A stretch of 64,000 nucleotides of DNA from Zygosaccharomyces rouxii. Lineage: Eukaryota; Ascomycota; Saccharomycetes; Saccharomycetales; Saccharomycetaceae. The notes beneath the pieces are model-generated. The model was not told the DNA's origin and made no database searches. It worked only from the letters and a program-made list of their open reading frames with translations. A program made the position numbers and the translations under genes. The stretch is from assembly GCF_000026365.1 (NCBI RefSeq), contig NC_012996.1:806001-870000 (forward strand), written 5' to 3'. Below, piece by piece: positions 11,441-20,936 of this stretch (positions are counted from its first letter, which is position 1; every line of letters begins with the position of its first letter).

Positions 11441-11778
11441 TTATAAGTTCTTGAACAATTTTGTTTGGATCTTGTTGACTTTAACTAGTGACGATTTCGT
11501 TTAGCCTACTTTAATAGAGCCTATAGCTTGCTCGACAAACGAGAGGCGACGCGAATATAAAAGGAACGTAAAGAAGTAAAAGAATAGCAGTAATAATAAC
11601 AGAAATATTATCGCGAGGTGTTGGAACTATAATCTTAGAATATGAGGAAGGTCTAGTGAAATTTAAGCTTTTAACTTTATAATATAAATATATATATATT
11701 TCGATCCGACTGACTCTTTTGTAAAATTAACGTAATCAGTACAAATTATAAAATCTTAAACTAAAGTCACCTGTAAAT
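11441..11778. other. ERG4 promoter and 3' flank of X1
   Basis: The 338-base interval holds the ERG4 promoter and the X1 3' end. Apart from the AR1-like motif, it contains AT-rich DNA and a short TATATATAT run near 11690. Confidence 0.5.
11497..11504 (+). promoter_or_regulatory. AR1-like (Upc2) element upstream of ERG4
   Basis: TCGTTTAG fits the AR1 anaerobic/sterol element TCGTTYAG bound by Upc2, which controls ERG genes when sterol is low. It lies 57 bases before the ERG4 start. The assignment rests on one short motif in a fitting place. Confidence 0.45.
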
Positions 11779-12978
11779 TCAGCTTTTACCACTTATAAAG
11801 CTCCAGAATAAGGATTTAGAGCTGGAATTCAACTCATTTTCATGTTCTGATGGTTCTGCATGAATTTCTTGCAAAAAATTTTGGGAAGTTTGAATATCCT
11901 TTTGACTATTTTCCATTTCTTTTGTACTTTCAGCTTCCATACCTACAAATGACCAAAAAATGGATTTAGCGGTAGATACTCTTGTTTGAACACTTTTCGT
12001 CGATTGTATATCTGAAAACTCTGTCAATTTACTATGCTGAGGTTCCAAATTATCTTCTTCTTCGATCCTTTTCTCCTGTCTAAATGTAGCTCTGTTCAAA
12101 TAAAATTCTAGTGGATCTGCACCAATTGGTGGATTAGGGATAAATTTCATCTTATAGTACATCTTATAGGCAGCAGAATTGGGATTCAATTCCTCTATAC
12201 GCAACGGTTTCAAACGCTTGAAATACCCAGGTGCTCCCTTGTATTGGAAGTGCAATTTAAAGATATCGTTCAATTCGTTATAATCACTTTCTGGGGCTCC
12301 AGATTGATCGATTGCGTTAGAAACTTCTTGCAAGGAATACATCGTGTCATTAGCTATACTACCATGACTTGCATTGGGATTCCTCTGGGCGGCTCTCACA
12401 CGTGCAACGGCAGCCGCTGTGACAGCGCCTGTAAAAGCCATCAATTGGGCTGTTCGACGTACCGATGCTATCTGAGCAGTCTGTTTTGCGGCTAAGCTTA
12501 TGTAATGCTTGGCCTTTACTATGCGTGTGGTAATGTTCGATTGCCTAATCTCTAAAATGGAGGATGCTTCTCCCTCATGATCGTCATCGTTCAACCATGT
12601 TCTAAGATGGTGCCTCGGTGAACTTTTATATACAACACTTTCCTTATAGTCTCTAAGATTATTCCTTGAATATAGTTTGGGTTCTGCTCCAACTTTAGTA
12701 CTAACAGAAGATGTAGTACTGTAAGAGTCGGTATCTTGAGATTTCGATCTAACACAATTATTTTTCCTGTTAAGCCAGAATCGGAATTTATGACAGTGTT
12801 TTGAAGATTTAGAATCAGCTGAACTACTTCTACGAAATCCATTTGAAATCGTTCGTTTTAACCTTTGACTTCTACTATTAAAATTCAGTATATTTTGGTC
12901 ATCGGAAGAAACTCTAGAGTAAAGTTCAGAATTCGCATCAGCGCTCTTACCACTGGTGTTTCTAGTAAGAGTTCTCAT
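11779..12978 (-). CDS. Unrecognised protein X1, paralog of the product at 56.1-57.8 kb
   Basis: I do not recognise this 399-residue protein. It has no signal peptide. Basic and serine-rich sequence fills the first 60 residues, followed by FRFWLNRKNN (about 66-75) and HHLRTWLNDDDHEGE near residue 123. An alanine-rich helical segment (AQLMAFTGAVTAAAVARVRAA) comes next, then NPNASHGSIAN, a DYNELNDIFKLHFQYKGAP block, and RIEELNPNSAAYKMYYKMK. The same order of blocks appears in X2, so the two are paralogs. The C-terminus repeats a motif, KSIFWSFV then KSLFWSFI at the very end. S. cerevisiae has nothing at this place between ERG4 and PDR1 as far as I know. It is divergent from the PDR1 homolog, so the PDRE between them could act on both. 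Confidence 0.85.
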   Translation of the reverse strand: MRTLTRNTSGKSADANSELYSRVSSDDQNILNFNSRSQRLKRTISNGFRRSSSADSKSSKHCHKFRFWLNRKNNCVRSKSQDTDSYSTTSSVSTKVGAEPKLYSRNNLRDYKESVVYKSSPRHHLRTWLNDDDHEGEASSILEIRQSNITTRIVKAKHYISLAAKQTAQIASVRRTAQLMAFTGAVTAAAVARVRAAQRNPNASHGSIANDTMYSLQEVSNAIDQSGAPESDYNELNDIFKLHFQYKGAPGYFKRLKPLRIEELNPNSAAYKMYYKMKFIPNPPIGADPLEFYLNRATFRQEKRIEEEDNLEPQHSKLTEFSDIQSTKSVQTRVSTAKSIFWSFVGMEAESTKEMENSQKDIQTSQNFLQEIHAEPSEHENELNSSSKSLFWSFISGKS

Positions 12979-13657
12979 GAGGATATTATTATATTTATCT
13001 TTTTTTGCAACAAGAGAACATAATCTTATATGGGCGCTAATCTTTTATTACATGGCGGTTACACAAAAAGATACTAAAAAAAAAAAAGAGATCAGAAAAA
13101 AAGGCACTCTTATCTTTAAGCTTAATCCTTAAATTATCCCTGGATTTTTAGGAAATGTTTTACAATTTTATTTTTTTTTAAGTCAGGTATATACCCTGGT
13201 TGCAGATACTCACACAAGTGCAATTGCAGCTTACTAAACTAATAAAACCAGTGCGTGTGAGCAACCTTGGTAGAATTTTTTTATTGAGATAAGATATAAA
13301 CAGATTGTTAGCATTCAATTTACCATGTAGTATTTAATACTTAACATTTATTTGTTATTTATTATTTGTTATTTTTTGAATTACTGTCGCTGACATTTAG
13401 TTTGTCGTCGATGTCAGGGTAAGGCGGATATGACGGAATATTTCCGCGGAAAGGGTCAGTGATCCCATCGGACTTCATAATGGTAATACTATGGGCCAAA
13501 TCAAAGATCCAAAAGAACAACTAGTCTAGGAGTATACAAATTTAACTCAGAAATACATTAGAAAAGTTGTAGACAACTTCAGTACGCTTCCTAATGTGTG
13601 CTGTGTCACTTGCAGAGCATTTAATTTAATATTTTTACCAATAGCTTTACTTCTCAA
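12979..13657. other. Divergent promoter region between X1 and PDR1 homolog
   Basis: The 679-base interval serves both genes. It has poly(A) runs near 13077-13102, a poly(T) run near 13171, an inverted repeat CTGACAT/ATGTCAG with a 14-base loop at 13390-13417, and a perfect PDRE at 13443-13450. No open frame of note is present. Confidence 0.6.
13443..13450. promoter_or_regulatory. Pleiotropic drug response element (PDRE)
   Basis: TCCGCGGA is the perfect palindromic PDRE bound by Pdr1 and Pdr3. It lies 208 bases before the start of the PDR1-type gene, which suggests autoregulation, as known for S. cerevisiae PDR3 and Candida glabrata PDR1. Confidence 0.75.
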
Positions 13658-16600
13658 ATGGAATCTGGTAGAGTGAGAAGACCAAGAAATAAAGTCAATA
13701 GGGCTTGTTACAATTGTCGTAGACGTAAGATTAAGTGTACTGGTAAATACCCATGTTCAAGCTGTGAAGCCTATCAGTGTGAATGTCTCTATTTTCCTGG
13801 TTATGTACCTACCAAGAGCAATACCAGTACCAATGGCAATACAAACGTTAATGCAAAGGCTGACGATAATAGTTGGAAATTACCTATAGAAAATCCACAA
13901 CCAAACAAACTGCAAAGTAATGAAAGTTCATCTTCGACTGGCAGGTCAAGTAGCACCGCAGATGGTTCTGGTAAAACACCAACTTCATCATTCAATTCTA
14001 ATCAAACCGATGAAGATGAGTTGATTCAAGATTGGGAAGCAGGTGAATTAGCATCAATGCCACCTATTGAACTCAACGGTGGTAGTGTTGGTTTCTATAA
14101 GGATGATATTGAATTTCAGAAAAAATTATCAAACTTACAACAGTGCTTGAAACAGCTTAAATCTATACCCAATCCAAATGAACAGATAAAGGAAATCATC
14201 AATAGCATTAATGTTCAAGTAGATACATTGGTTAGTGACTGGGAGCCAGAATATGATGTTAAGGAATATAATAAAGTTTTAAAGAATGATGGTGAAAGTA
14301 TGAAATCAATCGAAACACATTTAATGAAGAATAAATATGCAGATCAAGTTGCATTAACAAGTTTTGCAGTTTGGACCGATACTAGTAAGTCTGAAAAAAA
14401 TGGTATACCAGCATCGTCCTTTTTAGCAAACCAACCGTTAGTGGATGATATGTTTGGATTATATTCCCCTGTACAAGCGTTATCCCTCAGAGGTATTGGT
14501 CATTTGTTTCAAAGATGTGTAAAACTGGCCACGTCAACTGAAAAAACTGTTCAGATGAAAAGTAATCTTTACCTATTACTTAGATTTTTTGATATTTGCA
14601 TTGATCATTTTAACCAGAGTTGCGTTTCAATAGCTAATCCCTTAGAAAGTTACCTTCAAAGAAAATCTTTACTACTATCAAGTCCCAATACAACATCTTC
14701 TGTGTCGAGTCGTAACAGTGCTAATAGTAAGGATTTAATTGGTGTCCTCATAAACCGACTACCACAACCTTTTACTCAAAATGTTACTTCCATTGACAAT
14801 AAAAAACTATTGGACTCAATGCATGATGATTTCGATATGTTTAGCTTATTGCTGAAAATGTTTGATGATCACAAAAAAGGGTTTGAGTCCCTAATGATAA
14901 AGATTACCGCTAACCCAGGACATTTAACAATGTTTGCACCCAAAATGTCTACAGCTGATATTCAAGATTTTATCTGGTATTGTGAACAAGAAGAATTGTT
15001 GGTAGCACTGTCTTACAGTTATTATAATTCCACATTGTATCACTTTGATGAATTTTCAAGGAGTTTAGAGTATTTCGATCTTTTACTATCATTAATCGAT
15101 AAACAGGTATGGCTCCATGAAAAATACGGATTTGAAAAAGTACTTGACGTTGCAACTAGTTATGCTACTGGGTTAGGGTTATCGCGTTGGGAATTCTATG
15201 TTGGATTAGATGAACTTACGGCGGAGAGACGCAGAGAAAGTTGGTGGAAATATTACTGTATTGAAAAACAACACAATTTCTTTACTGGAATCCTTTCATC
15301 TATCAATGATAGTAAGATGAATTGCCTATTGCCACGAGTGTTTCGGGATGCAGGATTTTCTGATCATAGGCATTTTGTCTCCAATGTTCATTTGACTGTC
15401 AATAATCCTGTATTCCACTCAATGGCTTTGAATGATTTAGCTTTCTATGGGGAATGTGCGGTTTGTCAAGTCATAAGTGAATTTTATGGGGGGACTTTAT
15501 ACGAAGAACGTTATACCTCCATTAAAAACACAGCAAAACCACCATTTGTCAAATATTGTCTGTTGGAAGAAGTGTTGAGAGATACTGATATGTTAAAAAC
15601 GAAATTACAGGCAATCAAGATTCAAACTAAGAGGCTGTACGACATTGCGTACTCAAAAAATGAATATGAAGGTGACAGTGTCTGCAGACAAGATAAAGTC
15701 TTGGCAGTTAAGCACGTTTTATTACAAGGTTGTCTGTTATTTTATGTCTCAAGCGCTGTTAATAATTTAATCTCAAGACTTCGAGTACATTCAGACCAAT
15801 CGAATGTGAGATCTAGGGAAAACGAATATAGGGAAATCCTTCGGGAGGAGTACATCAATATGACCAAGTTGATGTTATCGCTGGAAGATGACTACTCAGT
15901 CAGCCGTGCATTTGGGCACTATAGTCACGTCTTCCTTATGGTTGTTTCAGGATCTTTTTCTGGTTGTCGCTTTGAGCCTACAATAGATGAAGTGGTAATG
16001 GTACTGAGGTTATTTAGAAGACTAAGGGATATATCAATTTACCGTGAAAATAAAGATCAGGATACCATTAGAAATAGCAAGGCATACAGCGATTTCCTTC
16101 AGTTGTGCACCTTTGTGAGTATCCTAACTAACAGCTTGTTACAGAGTTATATGTTTCTAAATGATTTGACCAAGGAGCAACTTTTCACAGTGTTAGCCGA
16201 CGCTGCTCCAGAGCTGCAAGGTTTGGTTCCTTTAATCTTAAATCCTAAATCTGAGATCTATAGACATTTGATGGAGCCGGTACAAGAATCTGGTGTTCAT
16301 ACGAATGTAAAGAAAATGTTGGAAAAGGGACAAAAATTTCCAAATAAAAAACGTGTTTATCCTAAGACGGCAGTTCAATCATTATCTCCCAGTAATAAGA
16401 ATTCTCCAGAGGTCCAGTCATTCCCATTTGCTCAAGCTGATATACCCGTATGTCAAAAGGCACGTGATGGTCTTTCCCCCGGAAGAAATATGGCAACTCC
16501 AGTGGATGCATTACTTAATAGCGATGTGCCTGGCGGAACCATTATCAATGAACGTCCGAATGGTTCTCCTGATTATGGTTTCCAACCTATGTTTGGTGCT

Positions 16601-16768
16601 GGTGATGGTTCCAACAAATTTAATTTGGGTACTGTAGATGAATTTGTGCACAAGGGTGATTTAAACGACTTATATACTACCCTTTGGAGTGATCTCTATT
16701 CGGATGAATCTGGTCAATCTATTCTGGCACTCAATAATTTTGCACCAGACCTTGGCGATCAGAACTAA
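13658..16768 (+). CDS. PDR1: Zinc-cluster regulator of multidrug resistance, Pdr1/Pdr3 type
   Basis: This is a nuclear Zn2Cys6 activator that binds PDREs and turns on ABC drug-efflux genes. The 1036-residue length is near Pdr1 (1068). The zinc cluster is C17-x2-C20-x6-C27-x5-C33-x2-C36-x6-C43 with the family sequence NRACYNCRRRKIKC. A long regulatory middle region follows (fungal-specific factor region; ESWWKYYCIEKQHNFFTG near residue 527). The C-terminal end is acidic and aromatic (DLYTTLWSDLYSDESG, LNNFAPDLG), matching the Pdr1 activation domain that contacts the mediator KIX domain. It stands for the common ancestor of PDR1 (YGL013C) and PDR3 (YBL005W): both S. cerevisiae neighbourhoods are interleaved here. 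The PDRE upstream fits autoregulation. Confidence 0.93.
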   Translation: MESGRVRRPRNKVNRACYNCRRRKIKCTGKYPCSSCEAYQCECLYFPGYVPTKSNTSTNGNTNVNAKADDNSWKLPIENPQPNKLQSNESSSSTGRSSSTADGSGKTPTSSFNSNQTDEDELIQDWEAGELASMPPIELNGGSVGFYKDDIEFQKKLSNLQQCLKQLKSIPNPNEQIKEIINSINVQVDTLVSDWEPEYDVKEYNKVLKNDGESMKSIETHLMKNKYADQVALTSFAVWTDTSKSEKNGIPASSFLANQPLVDDMFGLYSPVQALSLRGIGHLFQRCVKLATSTEKTVQMKSNLYLLLRFFDICIDHFNQSCVSIANPLESYLQRKSLLLSSPNTTSSVSSRNSANSKDLIGVLINRLPQPFTQNVTSIDNKKLLDSMHDDFDMFSLLLKMFDDHKKGFESLMIKITANPGHLTMFAPKMSTADIQDFIWYCEQEELLVALSYSYYNSTLYHFDEFSRSLEYFDLLLSLIDKQVWLHEKYGFEKVLDVATSYATGLGLSRWEFYVGLDELTAERRRESWWKYYCIEKQHNFFTGILSSINDSKMNCLLPRVFRDAGFSDHRHFVSNVHLTVNNPVFHSMALNDLAFYGECAVCQVISEFYGGTLYEERYTSIKNTAKPPFVKYCLLEEVLRDTDMLKTKLQAIKIQTKRLYDIAYSKNEYEGDSVCRQDKVLAVKHVLLQGCLLFYVSSAVNNLISRLRVHSDQSNVRSRENEYREILREEYINMTKLMLSLEDDYSVSRAFGHYSHVFLMVVSGSFSGCRFEPTIDEVVMVLRLFRRLRDISIYRENKDQDTIRNSKAYSDFLQLCTFVSILTNSLLQSYMFLNDLTKEQLFTVLADAAPELQGLVPLILNPKSEIYRHLMEPVQESGVHTNVKKMLEKGQKFPNKKRVYPKTAVQSLSPSNKNSPEVQSFPFAQADIPVCQKARDGLSPGRNMATPVDALLNSDVPGGTIINERPNGSPDYGFQPMFGAGDGSNKFNLGTVDEFVHKGDLNDLYTTLWSDLYSDESGQSILALNNFAPDLGDQN

Positions 16769-17029
16769 AAACTTTGCATAGGCCGATTAGAGAATTGATT
16801 CCAAGTCATCTTGAATAGGCTACACGTATATACTTAGTAAAGAAATAATTGGAAATATCCATGTCTAAAAAAATTTTGATTCGTAATAAACAAAAGCAAA
16901 CCGATAGTGTACAATAATAAAACAAATAGTATAAAGGAGATACTGCTAAGTTAGTCGTAGATCAAAATATCTTCTTTTAGCGTGTTACTCTTTTCGTTTC
17001 TAAAAAAGATTTTTTATTCTTTCTTTAAT

Positions 17030-19732
17030 TTACTCCATCTGCAGTATTCCCATAATTCTTCTACCATGTGGAGTATTTTTTATAGAACCGATCATCATGG
17101 GCCTCACAATGTCGGAGAGCCTCTTATAGAGGTACTCGTTATTTTCATGTGACACATCGAGGGCGGTTTGTAGAACGTAGTTACCATAACCGTCGTTCAA
17201 AAGAGCTGGGACGTCGGTATCACCTCTATTGTTTAAAATTTCCATAATCATGGTTTCTGAGACCACGCGTGTTCTTATGATCTTTTCAATTACATTGGAG
17301 CCAAATTTGTGTAAAGAAAGTTCAACAACCTTTGGTTTTAATAAATGAACAACCTTGTAAGTGTAGTCATACGAGTCTTGTTCAACCTCCTTGGTAATAA
17401 TGTATTGAACAACATAATTACCGAATGGGTCTAAAGTTAGATGATCCACATGCTTCAACAAGATGTTGCATAGAGCCTGACATTGAGCTTTAGAACCATG
17501 GTCCAAGCAACGTTGCAAGACACAGCAACCATGTCTGTGAGTGGCAATTTCAGTACAATGCTGGCATGCGGCATCAAAGATAAATTGAACATCTTTTGGT
17601 TGTAGTTTTTGCAAGCATTTCTGGACAATGTGGTTACCATTCAAATCTTTACTCAATTCCACGATGGATCCTTTCAAAGAGTTTATCACAATTTGAGCTT
17701 CTTCTTCGGTACTGACACATTCTACTAATTTCTGAAGAGCTCTTGTACCATGGGGATTGGAAGCGATACGCACAAAGTGGGGTGCAGCTATTCTGGCCAA
17801 AAAGATTCTTTGGTCTACAGTGACCTTTTCTAATAATTTTTGAATTAAATAATTACCAAAGGAATCGGTCATTAACTCAACGGTATAATCTCTTGTCTCA
17901 TCATAGATAGCGTCTGCAGCTTCAGGTCCCAAAACGTCGAGCTGCATTTGAAGGAAACGACATCCATGTTGATCCTTGCATAGGGAATAAATGTTCCCTA
18001 TGAACTGATCCAAAGTGGCATTTGCGTAACGGGAATTTTCTTCCAATTTACGTTGATGATTTTCATGGTAGTTTGAGTTACCATAGTAATAATTTCTATT
18101 ATGTCTGTTCTTGCCATTGCCCATATGAGCGGATCTACCACCTCTGTTATTAGCATGGCGACGACCTTGGTGATTTGCATTATTGTTAGTAGCCATGCCA
18201 GGATTGAGACCGACGACATGAGGAGGCTTCTGAGGAACACTATGAGGATGAGGAACCATACCAAATGGATGACCACCATACATCCAAGGCGGTGGGGTAC
18301 CTCCTTGTTGATGTAGACCCATGGGTAAAGTTTGAGGTGGTTGCATGGAAGCAGAATCTCTAGGAACAGTAAATTGTTCCATAGACTTGCTACCAGGATC
18401 AGCGGTACTTGCAGCCATTAAGGGATTCACAGTGGGATCAGCTGGCATTGGTGCACCTTGTAACGGAGAATGCGCCATAGCAATAGAAGAATGTGCTTGC
18501 ATTGGTGTGTTAGCAGCGCCTAAAACCGGTGAAAAAGATTGGAAAGGTGATGTAAAACCATATCCAGCCGGGAAAGGTGATGGAATCCCAAACGCATGAG
18601 CAGAACCAGGTGGATGATGACCAGACAGGATAGGGTTTGGCTGTAAAAGAGGTCCACCGTAGGGATAAGCGGCTGCAAAAGTTTTTGAACCTTGATCGCC
18701 TTCGCTTTCGTTGGAAGTATCCTCAACAATAGCTACATTATCATCAGCTTTTGAACCAAACATTTTATCCATATGAACAGATTGTCTTCTTGCAGCTGCT
18801 GGAGCCGCAACATTAGCAGTTTTTTGAGCCCCGCTGTCCATTACTGAATCAGCGGCTGATAGACCTGTATCATTACCGGTACCTCCTACCATATCGTTTG
18901 GAGACAATGCATGGAAAGTTTGCCTTCTAAAGGATAAACCAGCAACACTGCCAGCCTTTTGAGGCAACCCATCTTCTAAAGCAGAAGAATCTTCCACTGT
19001 GGATGAAGACACTGGATCTGCAGCTGCAGATCCAGTCCCCATAGGTGGACCACTCCAGAGTGGATCGATTGGTGCTGGTGCATTAACATGAGCCCCTGTA
19101 GTAAAACCAGGAGTCAAAGCAGCAGGCGCTGCAAAAACTGAAGCATCGTTAGTGTTATTGAAAAGAATAGGCCCAGTGGCTGGATGAACAGGTGTTGCAG
19201 TTGGCGGTGTAGCCGCCATAGGAGTAGCACCTGGACTTGCAGCCGCAACCGCTGCAGCAGCTACTGCTGGTGCCGGTGGAGTTGCAACACCCATTGGAGG
19301 TGGATGTGGTGGTGGAGCTTGTGGACCATCTTTAAAATCTGAAGGTGGGAAAAATCCCGTATGATGAGGAATAGGCATCATTTGAGAAAATGGAATGAAT
19401 CCCATACCAATCATTTGAGGATGTGGTGGAAACATGTGGGAAGGTGGTACCATATTTGGATCGGCCCCGCTATTTTCGCCATTTGGGCCACTACCGCTAA
19501 CGGCACCACCGCCGTTTCCAGCAGTAGCATCCGTAGAGTTCTGATTTGTAACCTGAGGACCATTCTTTGGAGTAGATTGGCTCTGATTAGAATTAGCAGT
19601 AGGATTCGCTTTTAAATTCTGGTCTAGTTCTTCCAAGTGCAATTGACCTAGGGCAGTATCCAAACTTTCACTAACAATAGGATTTACATCGGAGAAATGC
19701 TTATTTTCCTTGCTACCAGAATCAACGGACAT
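17030..19732 (-). CDS. PUF4: Pumilio-family mRNA-binding protein Puf4
   Basis: Puf4 binds UGUA-type motifs in 3' UTRs and promotes deadenylation and decay of mRNAs, including ribosome-biogenesis messages; it acts in the cytoplasm. The 900-residue product (888 in S. cerevisiae) has a long disordered N-terminal part rich in Ala, Pro, Gly and Ser, an Asn/His/Arg-rich stretch near residues 510-545, and the Puf domain of eight repeats over the last 330 residues. Typical repeat cores are visible: FGNYLIQKLLE, HGTRALQKLVE, NGNHIVQKCLQ, HGCCVLQRCLD, FGNYVVQYII, FGSNVIEKII and YGNYVLQTALD. Gene order PDR1-PUF4 matches YGL013C-YGL014W. Its promoter lies in the GT-repeat interval next to PMA1. Confidence 0.95.
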   Translation of the reverse strand: MSVDSGSKENKHFSDVNPIVSESLDTALGQLHLEELDQNLKANPTANSNQSQSTPKNGPQVTNQNSTDATAGNGGGAVSGSGPNGENSGADPNMVPPSHMFPPHPQMIGMGFIPFSQMMPIPHHTGFFPPSDFKDGPQAPPPHPPPMGVATPPAPAVAAAAVAAASPGATPMAATPPTATPVHPATGPILFNNTNDASVFAAPAALTPGFTTGAHVNAPAPIDPLWSGPPMGTGSAAADPVSSSTVEDSSALEDGLPQKAGSVAGLSFRRQTFHALSPNDMVGGTGNDTGLSAADSVMDSGAQKTANVAAPAAARRQSVHMDKMFGSKADDNVAIVEDTSNESEGDQGSKTFAAAYPYGGPLLQPNPILSGHHPPGSAHAFGIPSPFPAGYGFTSPFQSFSPVLGAANTPMQAHSSIAMAHSPLQGAPMPADPTVNPLMAASTADPGSKSMEQFTVPRDSASMQPPQTLPMGLHQQGGTPPPWMYGGHPFGMVPHPHSVPQKPPHVVGLNPGMATNNNANHQGRRHANNRGGRSAHMGNGKNRHNRNYYYGNSNYHENHQRKLEENSRYANATLDQFIGNIYSLCKDQHGCRFLQMQLDVLGPEAADAIYDETRDYTVELMTDSFGNYLIQKLLEKVTVDQRIFLARIAAPHFVRIASNPHGTRALQKLVECVSTEEEAQIVINSLKGSIVELSKDLNGNHIVQKCLQKLQPKDVQFIFDAACQHCTEIATHRHGCCVLQRCLDHGSKAQCQALCNILLKHVDHLTLDPFGNYVVQYIITKEVEQDSYDYTYKVVHLLKPKVVELSLHKFGSNVIEKIIRTRVVSETMIMEILNNRGDTDVPALLNDGYGNYVLQTALDVSHENNEYLYKRLSDIVRPMMIGSIKNTPHGRRIMGILQME

Positions 19733-20330
19733 CTTTTAATTTTTTTTTATCTTACAGGAATTGATTGATTAATTGATTGGAATAATCTCGTTAATGTACA
19801 AGGCCTCAAAAATGGGGCTTTCTTCACTATGGCACAATGGAAAGAGGGATGATTTGAGATTGAATCAAAACTAAAATACAGCAATCGTAATAAAACTAAT
19901 GTACAGATTCCAAAAAGATGGAAAGTGAAAAGGAAAAGTAGAAAAAGAAGGGCGTGGATTAGAACACCAACACGGGAGTAGAAAGGAAAAAATCACAAAT
20001 AAACACAAATGACGACAGTCTTGTCTTACGAATACACTCCAATGGTAATATTCACTTGAGAAAGCTTAGAAGTTATCTTATATTTTGTTTTTGACTAGGT
20101 TTGGGGCACTTTTAAACATCTTAAAATTCTGTTGACGGCATCGACGATAATGACACTTCAGTTGATTTTATTTTTTCATCTTCGAATTTCCAACATCGTT
20201 AGTAGTGATATACTGGGAGGTATGGCGGCTGTTCGAATCCTTGAAAGTTTAAAATTTTCGAATTTATTGCAAATAAAGAATTATTAAAATTAACTATATT
20301 AGAATTATTATTAAGCGGATAAATTAATAT

Positions 20331-20332
<2 letters not shown>

Positions 20333-20362
<30 letters not shown>
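20333..20362 (+). repeat. (GT)15 microsatellite
   Basis: An uninterrupted GT dinucleotide run of 30 bases, continuing as GCGTATGTGTAG. Confidence 0.95.
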
Positions 20363-20366
<4 letters not shown>

Positions 20367-20436
20367 ATGTGTAGATATACAAAATTAAAAAAGACTAAAA
20401 GTTCTGTGCATCAAAAAAAAAATAAATTTGTGTAAA

Positions 20437-20465
20437 GTGCGTGTGTGTGTGTGCGTGTGCGTGCG
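20437..20465 (+). repeat. Imperfect GT/GC-GT repeat
   Basis: A 29-base GT-rich tract with interspersed GC steps (GTGCGTGTGTGTG, GCGTGTGCGTGCG), about 75 bases after the first GT run. Confidence 0.85.
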
Positions 20466-20678
20466 AGTTTATTTGTCTGATGTGCGTCCTGATAAAGCTC
20501 AAGGAAATCTTTCCAAAAGTGCGGACCAACACTAAAATAAAAGTAATAGGAGTATGAATTCACTGGTTCTCAAAAAAAACAAGAGGGATGGATATAGACT
20601 TTCATTTATCAAAGGTAGGAAGAAATAGTAAAGATTCTTTAGCAATTGTGTACGTGTGATTTTTATCTTTTGTGTATC

Positions 20679-20698
20679 TGTGTGTGTGTGTGTGTGTG
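20679..20698 (+). repeat. (TG)10 microsatellite
   Basis: An uninterrupted run of ten TG units, the third GT tract in the same interval. Confidence 0.95.
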
Positions 20699-20936
20699 AT
20701 TTAATACTATTAAAGAAAAAATTAACCCAATTCACTCAAGATCACTTTCTCTTATTTCATCCTACCAATAATCAAAAGAACCATTCCTATCACTCTCGAA
20801 GAAGAAAAACCAAATGAAATTCAATGTCCAAAATAGTATTAGCTCAAAAAGGAAAATTAATAGTACATCAAAAAGGTATCAGGGTTCACTCAACGTATTA
20901 AAAAAAAAGGGATTAGAAATTTTAATCGAAATTAGA

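Larger units (their letters stand above)
19733..20936. other. PUF4 promoter and PMA1 3' flank at a synteny breakpoint
   Basis: This 1.2 kb has no credible gene. It holds the PUF4 5' region and the PMA1 3' region, three GT microsatellites and A-rich runs. Relative to S. cerevisiae, the LEU1-PUF4 block is inverted with respect to PMA1, so a rearrangement junction falls in this interval. Confidence 0.7.

Noticed and set aside
20200..20260. Possible tRNA B box (GTTCGAATCC near 20232)
   Set aside because: No A box at a proper distance and no cloverleaf can be drawn.
20333..20698. GT tracts as an interstitial telomere
   Set aside because: They are simple GT runs without the irregular or long-unit telomere pattern and are flanked by unique genes on both sides; a microsatellite explains them better.
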